Shown one piece after another: positions 36,028-46,433 of a DNA stretch of 64,000 nt. A program made the position numbers and the translations under genes. Source of the DNA: Microlunatus kandeliicorticis (lineage in GTDB: Bacteria > Actinomycetota > Actinomycetes > Propionibacteriales > Propionibacteriaceae). Position 1 is the stretch's first letter. Each line of letters opens with the position of its first letter. The stretch lies in NCBI RefSeq assembly GCF_014137855.1, contig NZ_JACGWT010000003.1, positions 310,001 to 374,000 of the forward strand. Reading direction: 5' to 3'. A model generated the notes under the pieces. That model saw nothing but the letters and a program-made list of their open reading frames with translations, was not told the origin of the DNA and ran no database searches.

Positions 36028-36602
36028 CCGGTCACCCGGACGGTGGAATCGGGCACCCGGACCGCTCCCGGGTCGATCGCGGTGGCCGCCGTCAGACCCA
36101 GGTCGACCCGCGTCGCCCGGGTGTAGAAGTCGAAGGCACCACCGTCGGCGTCGATCACCAGCCGGGACCCGGGGACGTGCTCGGGCGGCACCTCGAAGAC
36201 CATGGTCGCGGTGCGGGTGAAGCCGGCCTGGGTGGTCGACAAGCCCTGCGAGACGAACTCGTCGCGGGGCTCGTAGGACAGCCCGGTCGTGGTGAGCAGG
36301 GTGACCCGGCTGAAGAGCCGCTGCCGGTGCCGGACGTCGACGGCGAGCCGGACCAGCACCAGCCGTTGCCGGCTGACGAACGGGTCGCCGTACGAGCGCG
36401 ACGCCGAGCGGGCCAGCCGCACCTGCTGGACCGTGGTGGTCAGGTCCGGCTCGACCACGGACTGCCCGACCCGGCCGTCGACCCAGTCGCGCCGGACGTT
36501 CGTGGCCGGGTCCGGGGTGACCGCGGTCAGCACCAGCGCGAGCAGCACGCAGACCACCAGGGCCACCCAGCCCGAGCGGGCCCGGGTGCGCGCGCCGGTC
36601 AC
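36024..36602 (-). CDS. Membrane-anchored extracytoplasmic protein (second of three telescoped genes)
   Basis: This 192-residue protein has one N-terminal TM helix (WVALVVCVLLALVLTAV) and a beta-rich domain (TTTVQQVRLARSA, RLVLVRLAVDVRHRQ, ATMVFEVPPEHVPGSRLV). This spacing resembles DUF4352-like domains, in which a hydrophobic AxVxVxF strand follows a QxVRLA strand. The GTG start overlaps the upstream gene by 4 bp and the stop overlaps the downstream gene, so all three are co-translated. Confidence 0.7.
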   Translation of the reverse strand: MTGARTRARSGWVALVVCVLLALVLTAVTPDPATNVRRDWVDGRVGQSVVEPDLTTTVQQVRLARSASRSYGDPFVSRQRLVLVRLAVDVRHRQRLFSRVTLLTTTGLSYEPRDEFVSQGLSTTQAGFTRTATMVFEVPPEHVPGSRLVIDADGGAFDFYTRATRVDLGLTAATAIDPGAVRVPDSTVRVTG

Positions 36603-37234
36603 CGGCGGACGTCCCGGACCGGGGCGCTGACGTGGCCGACCGGCCCGGTCAGGCTCCAGTTGTCGTCGTCGAGGTAGGTCGGGCGGGAGTACTCGTCGCG
36701 GAGCACCACCTGCACCACGGCCGGCACCCGAGGTGCCGGCGGTTGGACGCTCTTCCCACCGCGAGCCGTCGGCGCGGGCCAGGCGTAGTCGAGGACCAGC
36801 GGCCGCGGGACGTCCGGGTCGAAGCCACCCTGGTAGCCGGCGGTGGGCACGGTGGTCGGTTGCGGGTCCGGCGCCGGACCCCCGGGGACCAGCAGGGTCA
36901 CCAGTCCGGTGGTGGGGCCGTAGGTGGAACGGTCACCGGTCCAGGTGAGCCGGAGATGCAGCCGCAGGGTGGTCGGCCCCGGGGACCCGTAGGCGTCGGT
37001 GTCGGACAGCTCGACCCGGTCGACCACCACCTGCCAGCGGGCGAGCTCGACGGTGGCCCCCGGCGCCCAGCGGGCGGCACCGACCGGCGGGGCGGTGCGG
37101 AAGCCGCCGAACGCAGCGACCAGCCCGAGGACGATCACCACGGCCGCGGCGACGAGCGCCGCCCGGCCCGTCGGACCACGCAGCGCGGCGGCCACGGACC
37201 GGTTCGCCGAACCGCCCGTCGCCCGGCCCGTCAT
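36599..37234 (-). CDS. Membrane-anchored extracytoplasmic protein (first of three telescoped genes)
   Basis: This 211-residue protein has one N-terminal TM helix (ALVAAAVVIVLGLVAAFGGF) and an outer beta domain (ATVELARWQVVVDRVELSD, TLRLHLRLTWTGD, RPLVLDYAWPAP) with the same strand order as its two neighbours. The ATG at 37234 lacks a good ribosome-binding site. A perfect palindrome lies just upstream (37240-37260), facing fumC. The three proteins probably assemble on the outer membrane face, but no partner enzyme is visible. Confidence 0.7.
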   Translation of the reverse strand: MTGRATGGSANRSVAAALRGPTGRAALVAAAVVIVLGLVAAFGGFRTAPPVGAARWAPGATVELARWQVVVDRVELSDTDAYGSPGPTTLRLHLRLTWTGDRSTYGPTTGLVTLLVPGGPAPDPQPTTVPTAGYQGGFDPDVPRPLVLDYAWPAPTARGGKSVQPPAPRVPAVVQVVLRDEYSRPTYLDDDNWSLTGPVGHVSAPVRDVRR

Positions 37235-37239
37235 CCGGC

Positions 37240-37260
37240 GTGACCCCTGCACGGGGTCAC
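37240..37260. promoter_or_regulatory. Perfect palindrome between fumC and the three-gene operon
   Basis: GTGACCCC and GGGGTCAC flank a 5-nt centre (TGCAC), 6 bp upstream of the 37234 start and about 52 bp upstream of the fumC -10 element. The dyad is perfect over 8 bp and fits a dimeric repressor site controlling one or both divergent transcripts. A hairpin in the leader of the three-gene mRNA is the alternative. Confidence 0.5.
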
Positions 37261-37325
37261 AGTAGAGGCGGCCGGGTCCGGGACCCGGGCACCTGCGAGG
37301 GCCGGGAACGGCGAGAATGGCGCCC

Positions 37326-38732
37326 ATGAGCGACCACACCGCCGAGGGCGACTTCCGGATCGAGCACGACACGATGGGCGAGGTGCGGGTGCCGGCCGCG
37401 GCGCTGTACAAGGCACAGACCCAGCGGGCGGTGGAGAACTTCCCGATCTCCGGAGTGCCGATCGACCCGGCGCTGATCGCCGCGCTCGGCCGGATCAAGG
37501 GAGCGGCCGCGCGGGTGAACGCCGACCTCGGGGTGGTCAGCCCGGAGATGGCCGAGGCGATCGCCACCGCTGCCGCCCGGGTGGCGTCCGGCGAGCACGA
37601 CGGCGAGTTCCCGATCGACGTCTTCCAGACCGGGTCGGGCACGTCGAGCAACATGAACACCAACGAGGTGATCTCCACCCTGGCCACCGAGCTGCTCGGC
37701 GCCCCGGTGCACCCGAACGACCACGTCAACGCCTCGCAGTCGAGCAACGACGTGTTCCCGAGCGCGATCCACATCGCGGCCACCGACAGCCTGGTCAACA
37801 CCCTCGTCCCGGCACTGGCCCACCTCGAGCAGACCCTGGCCGCCAAGGCCGACGAGTTCGCCGACGTGGTCAAGAGCGGACGGACCCACCTGATGGACGC
37901 CACCCCGGTCACCCTCGGCCAGGAGTTCGGCGGCTACGCCACCCAGATCGGCTACGGCATCCAGCGCGTCCAGGCCACCCTGCCGCGGGTCAGCGAGCTG
38001 CCGCTCGGCGGCACCGCGGTGGGCACCGGGATCAACATGCCCGCAGGCTTCGCCGCCGCGGTGATCGCGATCATCGCCGAGGACACCGGGCTGCCGCTGA
38101 CCGAGGCGAAGGACCACTTCGAGGCCCAGGGCGCGCGGGACGGTCTGGTCGAGGCCTCCGGCGCGCTGCGGACCATCGCGGTCAGCCTGAACAAGATCGC
38201 CAACGACCTGCGCTGGATGGGCTCCGGGCCGCGCGCCGGGCTCGGCGAGATCGCCCTGCCGGACCTGCAGCCGGGCAGCTCGATCATGCCGGGCAAGGTC
38301 AACCCGGTGCTCTGCGAGGCGACCACGATGGTCTGCGCGCAGGTGATCGGCAACGACGCCGCCCTCGCCTTCGCCGGTGCCGGTGGCGCCTTCGAGCTCA
38401 ACGTCATGCTCCCGGTGATGGCCCGCAACCTGCTCGAGTCGATCCGCCTGATCGCCAACGTCAGCCGGCTGCTCGCCGATCGTTGCGTCGCCGGGATCAC
38501 CGCCAACGTCGAGCACTGCCGCACCCTGGCCGAGTCCTCGCCGTCGATCGTCACCCCGCTCAACCGCTACATCGGCTACGAGGACGCCGCCGCGGTGGCC
38601 AAGCAGGCACTCAAGGAGGGCAAGACGATCCGCGAGGTCGTGGTCGAGCGGGGTTTCGTCGGCGACAAGCTGACCGAGGAGCAGCTGGACGCCGCGCTCG
38701 ACGTCCTCGCGATGACGCGCCGGGCGCAGTGA
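37326..38732 (+). CDS. fumC: Class II fumarate hydratase
   Basis: This 468-residue TCA-cycle enzyme interconverts fumarate and malate. The fumarase/aspartase signature [11 protein letters not shown] is present, with the substrate-site motifs [28 protein letters not shown] and [17 protein letters not shown]. No iron-sulfur cysteines are seen, as expected for class II. The ATG at 37326 was chosen because GAGAAT stands 7 nt upstream; the in-frame ATG at 37317 overlaps that hexamer. The position after DUF4245 is conserved in actinobacteria. Confidence 0.96.
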   Translation: MSDHTAEGDFRIEHDTMGEVRVPAAALYKAQTQRAVENFPISGVPIDPALIAALGRIKGAAARVNADLGVVSPEMAEAIATAAARVASGEHDGEFPIDVFQTGSGTSSNMNTNEVISTLATELLGAPVHPNDHVNASQSSNDVFPSAIHIAATDSLVNTLVPALAHLEQTLAAKADEFADVVKSGRTHLMDATPVTLGQEFGGYATQIGYGIQRVQATLPRVSELPLGGTAVGTGINMPAGFAAAVIAIIAEDTGLPLTEAKDHFEAQGARDGLVEASGALRTIAVSLNKIANDLRWMGSGPRAGLGEIALPDLQPGSSIMPGKVNPVLCEATTMVCAQVIGNDAALAFAGAGGAFELNVMLPVMARNLLESIRLIANVSRLLADRCVAGITANVEHCRTLAESSPSIVTPLNRYIGYEDAAAVAKQALKEGKTIREVVVERGFVGDKLTEEQLDAALDVLAMTRRAQ

Positions 38733-38822
38733 GGGTCGAAGGACTCCCGCCCCGGAGCGGCAGCCCGCACGGAGTGCGGTGCTCGGCCGACTCCACCCAG
38801 ACGCCGGCGGCCGCCCGTCCGA

Positions 38823-38951
38823 GCGCGGGGGTGGGGACAGGGTGGCCGGGTGTGGTCGGGCGTCTGAGCGGGGCGCGATGCAGACCCGACGGAACTGCGG
38901 ACGCAAGGCGCCCCGCGAGGCGGGCGGGACACCCTATCCCCACCCCCGCGC
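38823..38951. repeat. Nested inverted repeat downstream of fumC
   Basis: Arms of 22 nt at 38823-38844 and 38930-38951 are complementary at 21 positions. Inside them GCGGGGCGC (38868-38876) pairs with GCGCCCCGC (38908-38916). The 129-nt region could fold into a two-tier stem. Together with the adjacent REP units it fills the 309-bp gap between fumC and the convergent transglycosylase gene. No coding sequence with family similarity is seen. Confidence 0.65.
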
Positions 38952-38974
38952 GGAGCGCACCCACCGAGCCCAGC

Positions 38975-39035
38975 GCGCTTCGACAGGCCAAGCGCGCTTC
39001 GACAGGCTCAGCGCACGGGCTCAGCGCACGGGCTC
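38975..39035. repeat. REP-like element cluster 4 (convergent junction fumC/transglycosylase)
   Basis: Two units, GCGCTTCGACAGGCCAAGCGC (38975-38995 region; its first 20 nt match the family) and a full copy at 38994-39014, share the AGCGC boundary. A 13-bp tandem duplication of GCGCACGGGCTCA follows. The cores match the clusters at 16.7, 29.1 and 32.0 kb. Confidence 0.85.
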
Positions 39036-39041
39036 AGCCGG

Positions 39042-39749
39042 TTAGTACCAGCCGTTGGCGCTCTTGAACGCCCACCCACCGCAGGGGGTGCCGTAGCGGT
39101 CCTTGAGGTAGGACAGGCCCCAGGTGATCTGGGTCGCGGGGTTGGTCTGCCAGTCGGGGCCGGCCGAGGCCATCTTCGACCCGGGCAGTGCCTGCGGGAT
39201 GCCGTAGGCGCCGGACGCCGCGTTGGTGGCGTTCACGTCCCACATGCTCTCGCGCATGATGATGTTGTTGAAGCAGGCGAACTGGTCCGACCCCCAGCCG
39301 TACTTGTTCTGCATGATCTGACGGGCGATCGAGCGCGGGTCGGTGGTGCCGGGCAGGTAGCCCTGCTGCTTGATCAGCGCGGCCCGGCGTGCAGCCGCCG
39401 CCTTGGCCTTGGCCTCGGCGGCCTTCTTCTTGGCCGCCGCCTCGGCCGCCTTCTTCTTGGCCGCGGCGAGCTGGTCGACCACCTGCTGCTGGCGCGCGCT
39501 GGCGTAGACCTGCTTGTCGTCCGCGGCCGCCGCCTGCGGGTCGACCGAGAGCGCGAGACGGGTGGCGTCACGCGAGGTGTCACCGATCCGCGACGCCGCG
39601 TCGCCGATCGGCGCGGTAGCGCCGGGCGGCGGCGCGACCGGCGGCGTGGCGTTCGCCGAGGACCCGCTCAGGACGGTCCCGATCACCGCGGTGGCGGTCA
39701 CCGCGGACAGGCTCGTACCGATCAGGGCGTGTTTGAGGATTCGACGCAC
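39042..39749 (-). CDS. Secreted transglycosylase-like (SLT/aggregation-promoting-factor C-terminal type) protein
   Basis: This 235-residue exported protein has a signal peptide (HALIGTSLSAVTATAVIGTV, ending SANA) and a ~60-residue Ala/Lys coiled coil with repeated AAKKKAAEA. The C-terminal lytic-transglycosylase-like domain shows QIMQNKYGWGSDQFACFNNI, IIMRESMWDVNATN and SGAYGIPQALPGSKM. It probably cleaves or binds peptidoglycan outside the cell. The GTG at 39749 has CAGGGT 6 nt upstream, which could be a -10 or a weak ribosome-binding site. AT-rich DNA lies further upstream (39780-39830). Confidence 0.85.
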   Translation of the reverse strand: MRRILKHALIGTSLSAVTATAVIGTVLSGSSANATPPVAPPPGATAPIGDAASRIGDTSRDATRLALSVDPQAAAADDKQVYASARQQQVVDQLAAAKKKAAEAAAKKKAAEAKAKAAAARRAALIKQQGYLPGTTDPRSIARQIMQNKYGWGSDQFACFNNIIMRESMWDVNATNAASGAYGIPQALPGSKMASAGPDWQTNPATQITWGLSYLKDRYGTPCGGWAFKSANGWY

Positions 39750-39837
39750 CGGGGCACCCTGCCACAGCCCCGTTACCGAAACGAAATCTTCTTAACGATC
39801 CAATAGGCCGTTTTGTGACGAATGCGACAGAAATCGA

Positions 39838-41175
39838 TCAGAGTGGCACGTCTTCGAGCATCTCTGTGACGAGCGCCGCAATCGGCGACCGCTCCGAGCG
39901 GGTCAGGGTGACGTGCGCGAAGAGCGGGTGACCCTTCAGCTTCTCCACCACAGCGACCACGCCGTCGTGCCGTCCGACCCGCAGGTTGTCCCGCTGGGCG
40001 ACGTCGTGGGTGAGCACCACCCGGCTGTCCTGACCGATCCGGCTGAGCACGGTGAGCAGCACGTTGCGCTCCAGGCTCTGGGCCTCGTCGACGATCACGA
40101 ACGCGTCGTGCAGCGAGCGTCCCCGGATGTGGGTCAGCGGCAGCACCTCGAGCAGCCCGCGCTCGAGGATCTCCTCGATCACCACCTTCGAGGTGACCGC
40201 GCCGAGGGTGTCGAACACCGCCTGGGCCCAGGGGGCCATCTTCTCGCCCTCGTTGCCGGGCAGGTAGCCGAGTTCCTGACCGCCGACCGCGTAGAGCGGA
40301 CGGAAGACGACCACCTTGGAGTGCTGCCGGCGTTCGAGCACGGCCTCGAGCCCGGCGCAGAGCGCGAGCGCCGACTTGCCGGTGCCGGCGCGGCCGCCGA
40401 GCGAGACGATCCCGACCGACGGGTCGAGCAGCAGGTCGAGGGCGACGCGCTGCTCGGCCGAGCGACCGTGGATGCCGAAGGCGTCCCGGTCGGCGTGGAG
40501 CAGCCGCACCTCCTTGCCCGGCATCACCCGGGCCAGCGCGGTCCCGGTGGGCGCGACCAGCCGGACACCGGTGTGGCAGGGCAGCCCGCGGGTCACCTCG
40601 AGGTCGGCGCTGCCGTGGGCGTAGAGCCCGTCGAGCTCGCCCGTGGTGACCTCGACCTCGGCCATCCCGGTCCAGCCCGACTCGACGGCCAGCTCGGCGC
40701 GGTACTCCTCGGCGGTCAGGCCGACCGCGGAGGCCTTGACCCGCATCGGCAGGTCCTTGCTGACCAGGGTGACCGACCGTCCCTCGGCGGCGTAGTTGAG
40801 CGCCACGGCGAGGATCCGGCTGTCGTTGTCACCGAGCCGGAAGCCGTCGGGCAGCCGGGTCGGGTCGGTGTGGTTGAGCTCGACGTGGACGGTGCCGCCG
40901 ACGTCGTTGACCGGGACCGGCGCGTCGAGCCGGCCGTGGGCGATCCGCAGGTCGTCGAGCTGACGGAGCGCGCTGCGGGCGAAGTAGCCGAGCTCGGCGT
41001 GGTGCCGTTTGGCCTCGAGCTCGGAGATCACCACCACCGGGAGGACGATGTCGTGCTCGGCGAACCGGCGCATCGCGTGCGGGTCGCTGAGCAGGACCGA
41101 GGTGTCGATGACGTAGGTGCGGCGGCCGTCGGGGGTGGGATCGGTGGCCTGCGCGAGGTGCTGAGCAGTGGTCAC
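39838..41175 (-). CDS. phoH2: PhoH family protein with N-terminal PIN domain (PhoH2)
   Basis: This 445-residue protein joins a PIN ribonuclease domain (residues ~15-150; acidic residues in [30 protein letters not shown] and DNDSRILAV) to a PhoH ATPase. The Walker A is [17 protein letters not shown], Walker B is [13 protein letters not shown], and a [15 protein letters not shown] region follows. PhoH2 proteins are sequence-specific RNA helicase-nucleases. The GTG at 41175 follows AGAAGGGC. A ~270-bp leader separates it from the prenyl transferase gene; mycobacterial phoH2 has a small upstream partner ORF, which I could not confirm here. Confidence 0.92.
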   Translation of the reverse strand: MTTAQHLAQATDPTPDGRRTYVIDTSVLLSDPHAMRRFAEHDIVLPVVVISELEAKRHHAELGYFARSALRQLDDLRIAHGRLDAPVPVNDVGGTVHVELNHTDPTRLPDGFRLGDNDSRILAVALNYAAEGRSVTLVSKDLPMRVKASAVGLTAEEYRAELAVESGWTGMAEVEVTTGELDGLYAHGSADLEVTRGLPCHTGVRLVAPTGTALARVMPGKEVRLLHADRDAFGIHGRSAEQRVALDLLLDPSVGIVSLGGRAGTGKSALALCAGLEAVLERRQHSKVVVFRPLYAVGGQELGYLPGNEGEKMAPWAQAVFDTLGAVTSKVVIEEILERGLLEVLPLTHIRGRSLHDAFVIVDEAQSLERNVLLTVLSRIGQDSRVVLTHDVAQRDNLRVGRHDGVVAVVEKLKGHPLFAHVTLTRSERSPIAALVTEMLEDVPL

Positions 41176-41443
41176 GGTGCTGCCCTTCTGGAGGCCGCAC
41201 GCATCCACAGCGCCCGGCCCCACGGTCAGGTGGTCGGCCGGGCGGTCGGGTCGAAGCCGACCCGTGATCGATGAACCGTCGAAGGACGGTGCATGCATCG
41301 CCTCCCAGACGGGCCGCTTCCCCACGGCCCGTGCCTCGCACGCTACGGTCCGCGCACGGCGGCTCCGGCACGACGCGCCGATCCTTCACGCAGCCGTCAT
41401 ATCCGTGGCGATCGGCGCGTCACGCCGGTCACCGGACCGGCGG
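41176..41443 (-). promoter_or_regulatory. phoH2 leader region with hairpin
   Basis: This 268-bp stretch between the prenyl transferase stop and the phoH2 start contains a 7-bp hairpin (ACGGGCC/GGCCCGT, 41309-41332). An AT-rich spot around 41398-41404 (GGATAT on the minus strand) might be a -10. The phoH2 frame is open upstream to about 41325 and another frame is open from 41389. Either could encode a small leader peptide, but neither shows similarity I recognise. Confidence 0.4.
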
Positions 41444-42250
41444 TCAGCCCCCGAAGCGGCGCTCGCGCTGGGCGTAGGACCGCAGCGCGCGGATGAAGTC
41501 GATCTTGCGGAAGTCGGGCCAGAGCGCCTCGTGGAAATAGAACTCGCTGTGCGCCGACTGCCACATCAGGAAGCCGCTCAGCCGCTGCTCCCCCGAGGTG
41601 CGGATGATCAGGTCGGGGTCGGGCTGACCGCGGGTGTAGAGGTGCTCGGAGATGTGCTCGACCTCGAGCGTCTCGGCCAGCTGCTCGATCGAGGTGCCGT
41701 TGCGGGCCTGCTCGGCGAGCAGCGAGCGGAAGGCGTCGCGCAGCTCGTGCCGCCCGCCGTAGGACACCGCGACGTTGACCAGCATCCCGTCGATGTCCTT
41801 GGTCTCCTCGGCCACCGCGCGGAGCTCGGCGGCGGCGTCGGCGGGCAGCAGATCGAGCGCGCCGACCGGGTGGATCCGCCACCGGCGGGCCGCGGCCAGA
41901 TCACCGACGAGACCCGAGATGACCTCCATCAGCGGGCCGATCTCGCTCTCGTCGCGTTCGAAGTTCTCGGTCGAGAGCACCCAGAGGGTGACGATCGGGA
42001 TGCCGACCTCCTCGCACCAGCCGACGAACTCCCGCAGCCGGGCGGCACCGGCCTGGTAGCCGACCGCGAGCGGCTGCCCGGGAGCGTTCGCCCGGGCCCA
42101 GCGCCGGTTGCCGTCGGCCAGCACGGCGACGTGGTGCGGCAGCCGGGTCCGGTCGAGCTCGGCGATCAGCCGGTGCTCGTAGGTGGAGTAGAGCAGGCCG
42201 GACGGGTGCAAGCGGTCCACGAGTTCGCGCACCCGATCGAGCCTGGCCAT
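41444..42250 (-). CDS. Short-chain Z-isoprenyl diphosphate synthase (UppS family, Z-FPP synthase type)
   Basis: This 268-residue cis-prenyltransferase condenses isoprenoid diphosphates. Motifs: HVAVLADGNRRWARA (diphosphate-binding Asp), STENFERDESEI, SYGGRHELRDAF and RTSGEQRLSGFLMWQSAHSE (first 20 residues typical). The LADGNRRWA form, rather than MDGNGRWA, matches the mycobacterial omega,E,Z-farnesyl diphosphate synthase, so I favour the short-chain enzyme over long-chain UppS. TACCCT lies 6 nt before the ATG. Its neighbour, hemolysin III, is conserved. Confidence 0.9.
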   Translation of the reverse strand: MARLDRVRELVDRLHPSGLLYSTYEHRLIAELDRTRLPHHVAVLADGNRRWARANAPGQPLAVGYQAGAARLREFVGWCEEVGIPIVTLWVLSTENFERDESEIGPLMEVISGLVGDLAAARRWRIHPVGALDLLPADAAAELRAVAEETKDIDGMLVNVAVSYGGRHELRDAFRSLLAEQARNGTSIEQLAETLEVEHISEHLYTRGQPDPDLIIRTSGEQRLSGFLMWQSAHSEFYFHEALWPDFRKIDFIRALRSYAQRERRFGG

Positions 42251-42331
42251 GGCGTGAGGGTAGCCCCCGGCGGTGTGCCCGCCGACCGCCGTCGGCGCGC
42301 ACGCGCGGGCCGGGCCCCGAGCGGTCCGCGG

Positions 42332-43312
42332 TCAGGCCGGACGACCGGACCTGACGGTTCCCGCGGCCGGCGTCTGAGCCGGCGACTGGGCCGGTGACTT
42401 GGCGGGTGCCTTGGCCGGTGTCTTGGCCGGTGTCTTGACCGGTGTCTGGACCGGTGTCTTCGCGGGGGTCTTGGCCGGTGTCTTCGCGGCGGTCCGGGCG
42501 GGCAGCCCGCGCTCGCGCCGGTCCTGCTCGAGCGCCCGGGTCAGCGCGGCGACGGTGGCGGTGAGCTCGTCGAGCTTCTGCTCGACCTCCTGCGCCTGGT
42601 CGCGCTCCTCCTCGCCGATCTGCTGCACCAGCCAGGCGGCCAGCGAGGCGGTGATCAGACCGAGCAGGGTGATCCCGCCGATCATCACCGCGACCGCGAC
42701 CACCCGGCCGGTATCGGTGGTCGGGAAGTGGTCGCCGTAGCCGACGGTGGTCATCGTCTCGACGGCCCACCACAGCGCGTCCCCGAAGGTCTTGATGTTG
42801 GTCTGCGGGTTCGCGCGCTCGGCGTCGAGGATGGCCAACGAGCCGCAGAACAGCAGCAGCGCGCAGCCCGCGCCCGCATAGATCGCCACCCGACCGCGCA
42901 GCCCGCGCGAGGCACGCCGGTTGAGGAACCGGATCATGCTGGCCAGCCGGAGCAGCTTGAGCGGCCGGAACAGGCTGAGCACGATGATCGCCAGGTCAAA
43001 CAGGTGGAACCAGATGTAGCGGCGCCGGTTCCGGTTGAGCGCGAAGCGGCCGATCGCGTCCACCGCGAACAGCGCCCAGGTCACCCAGACCACCACGTGG
43101 CACAGCCGCACCAGCCACGGGGCCATCCCCGGCTGCAGGATCGGCCAGGCGTACCCGACGAAGAAGAGGACGGTGGCGGCGACCAACGGCCAGGTGGTCA
43201 GCCGCTCCCAGCGGCGCAGCGGCGCCGAGCTCCCCCGGGAGGCCTTCTTCGGAGCGGACGTGCTCGGACCGCCCGACGACTTCGCCGGGCCCCCGGACGT
43301 CGCGGCGCTCAC
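42332..43312 (-). CDS. Voltage-gated-type potassium channel with repeat-encoded TPAK tail
   Basis: This 326-residue protein has about six TM helices. The pore helix and selectivity filter TMTTVGYGDHFP lie near residue 200, and an Arg-rich segment (RPLKLLRLASMIRFLNRRAS) resembles an S4 sensor. A cytoplasmic coiled coil (EERDQAQEVEQKLDELTATV) follows. The last ~45 residues are a Lys/Pro/Ala tail of TPAK-like repeats (AKTPAKTPAKTPVQTPVKTP). The GTG at 43312 is preceded by TACCGT with a 6-nt gap. Confidence 0.88.
   Translation of the reverse strand: MSAATSGGPAKSSGGPSTSAPKKASRGSSAPLRRWERLTTWPLVAATVLFFVGYAWPILQPGMAPWLVRLCHVVVWVTWALFAVDAIGRFALNRNRRRYIWFHLFDLAIIVLSLFRPLKLLRLASMIRFLNRRASRGLRGRVAIYAGAGCALLLFCGSLAILDAERANPQTNIKTFGDALWWAVETMTTVGYGDHFPTTDTGRVVAVAVMIGGITLLGLITASLAAWLVQQIGEEERDQAQEVEQKLDELTATVAALTRALEQDRRERGLPARTAAKTPAKTPAKTPVQTPVKTPAKTPAKAPAKSPAQSPAQTPAAGTVRSGRPA
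42374..42495. repeat. 12-bp tandem repeat encoding the TPAK tail
   Basis: On the plus strand the unit GGCCGGTGTCTT recurs about ten times with substitutions. Each unit encodes one Thr-Pro-Ala-Lys tetrapeptide on the minus strand (variants APAK, SPAQ, TPVQ, TPVK). Histone H1-like tails in actinobacteria look similar. Confidence 0.75.
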
Positions 43313-43510
43313 AGCCGCACGGTAGGTCGCCGGGGGCCGACTGCGCGAGCACCGTTCAGTCGCTTCGCAGTCTGCGTCCCCGTCCGGGCAGGCTGACCGC
43401 TCCGAACCCCTCGACGACCGGTCGCCGGACGTCGAGCGGCAGCGGTTCGTCCGTCGACTGAGAAGCGGCCTCTCGACAGCGTCCACCGATGGTCACCAGA
43501 ACCTACGCTC

Positions 43511-43533
43511 CCGTAACCTACGGTCTGTAAAGT
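43511..43533 (+). promoter_or_regulatory. Candidate promoter and dyad upstream of hemolysin III gene
   Basis: CCGTA-ACC-TACGG (43511-43523) is a short perfect dyad, followed by a TAAAGT hexamer (43528-43533) that fits a -10. The start would lie near 43540, leaving a short leader with an AGAGGAG ribosome-binding site. A TetR-type operator is possible but unproven. Confidence 0.4.
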
Positions 43534-43558
43534 TGATTCCGACCCGGAGAGGAGCTCC

Positions 43559-44278
43559 ATGGCCCACAGTGCCCCGACCGTTCCCACCCGACCTGCGGGC
43601 GACGCCGCACCGAGCCCGGCGGAGTCGCTGGGCCAGGTCGTCCGCCAGGTCAAGCCCCGCCTGCGCGGCTGGTTGCACGCCGGCATCACGCCGGTCGCGG
43701 TCGCCGCCGGCATCGTGCTGGTCTGCCTCGCTCCGACCGGGCTCGGCAAGCTCGGCGGCGCGGTGTTCCTGGCCGCCTCGCTGCTGCTCTTCGGCACCAG
43801 CGGGATCTACCACCGCTTCACCTGGGGTCCGCGCGGCGAGGCGGTGCTCCGCCGGATGGACCACGCCAACATCTTCGTGTTCATCGCCGCCACCTACACC
43901 CCGATGGCCCTGCTGATGCTCACCGGCTCGGACCGGGTGCTGCTGCTCAGCCTGATCTGGGGCGCGGCCGGTGCCGGGCTGGCCTTCCGGTTGCTCTGGC
44001 TCGGCGCCCCGCGCCGGCTCTACACCGTGCTCTACCTGGTGACCGGGTGGACGGCGCTGTGGTGGATGCCGACCTTCTGGCGGACCGGCGGCCCCGCGGT
44101 GGTCGCGCTGATCCTGGCCGGCGGGCTGCTCTATACCGTCGGCGCGGTCGTCTACGCCCGCAAGAAGCCGGATCCCTCGCCGCGCTGGTTCGGCTTCCAC
44201 GAGGTCTTCCACGCCTGCACCATCGCAGCGTTCGTCACCCACTACGTGGCGATCTCGATCCTCACCTACTCGGCCTGA
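43559..44278 (+). CDS. yqfA: Hemolysin III family membrane protein (YqfA type)
   Basis: This 239-residue protein of the PAQR/hemolysin III family has seven TM helices. Conserved residues are H40 in GWLHAGITP, the SGIYHRFTWGPRG motif, MDHANIFVFIAATYTP and the C-terminal GFHEVFHACTIAAFVTHY. These His/Asp/Ser residues form the metal site of the family's hydrolase-like fold. The role in the cell is uncertain despite the name. GAGAGGAG lies about 5 nt before the ATG. It stands between the prenyl transferase and DUF255 genes as in mycobacteria. Confidence 0.93.
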   Translation: MAHSAPTVPTRPAGDAAPSPAESLGQVVRQVKPRLRGWLHAGITPVAVAAGIVLVCLAPTGLGKLGGAVFLAASLLLFGTSGIYHRFTWGPRGEAVLRRMDHANIFVFIAATYTPMALLMLTGSDRVLLLSLIWGAAGAGLAFRLLWLGAPRRLYTVLYLVTGWTALWWMPTFWRTGGPAVVALILAGGLLYTVGAVVYARKKPDPSPRWFGFHEVFHACTIAAFVTHYVAISILTYSA

Positions 44279-44305
44279 GCCGCGGTCCGGCGCCGGGCGC
44301 AGCGC

Positions 44306-46390
<2,085 letters not shown>

Positions 46391-46433
46391 ACCTCACCGT
46401 ACGTGTCGGCGCACGGCGCGCCGGGCGGCGGGT

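Noticed and set aside
38739-39041. Possible small protein after fumC
   Set aside because: The frames cover inverted repeats and REP units; no ribosome-binding site and no domain.
39750-39837. Possible cyclic-di-AMP riboswitch upstream of the secreted transglycosylase-like gene
   Set aside because: The gap is only 88 bp and too short; no matching helices were seen.
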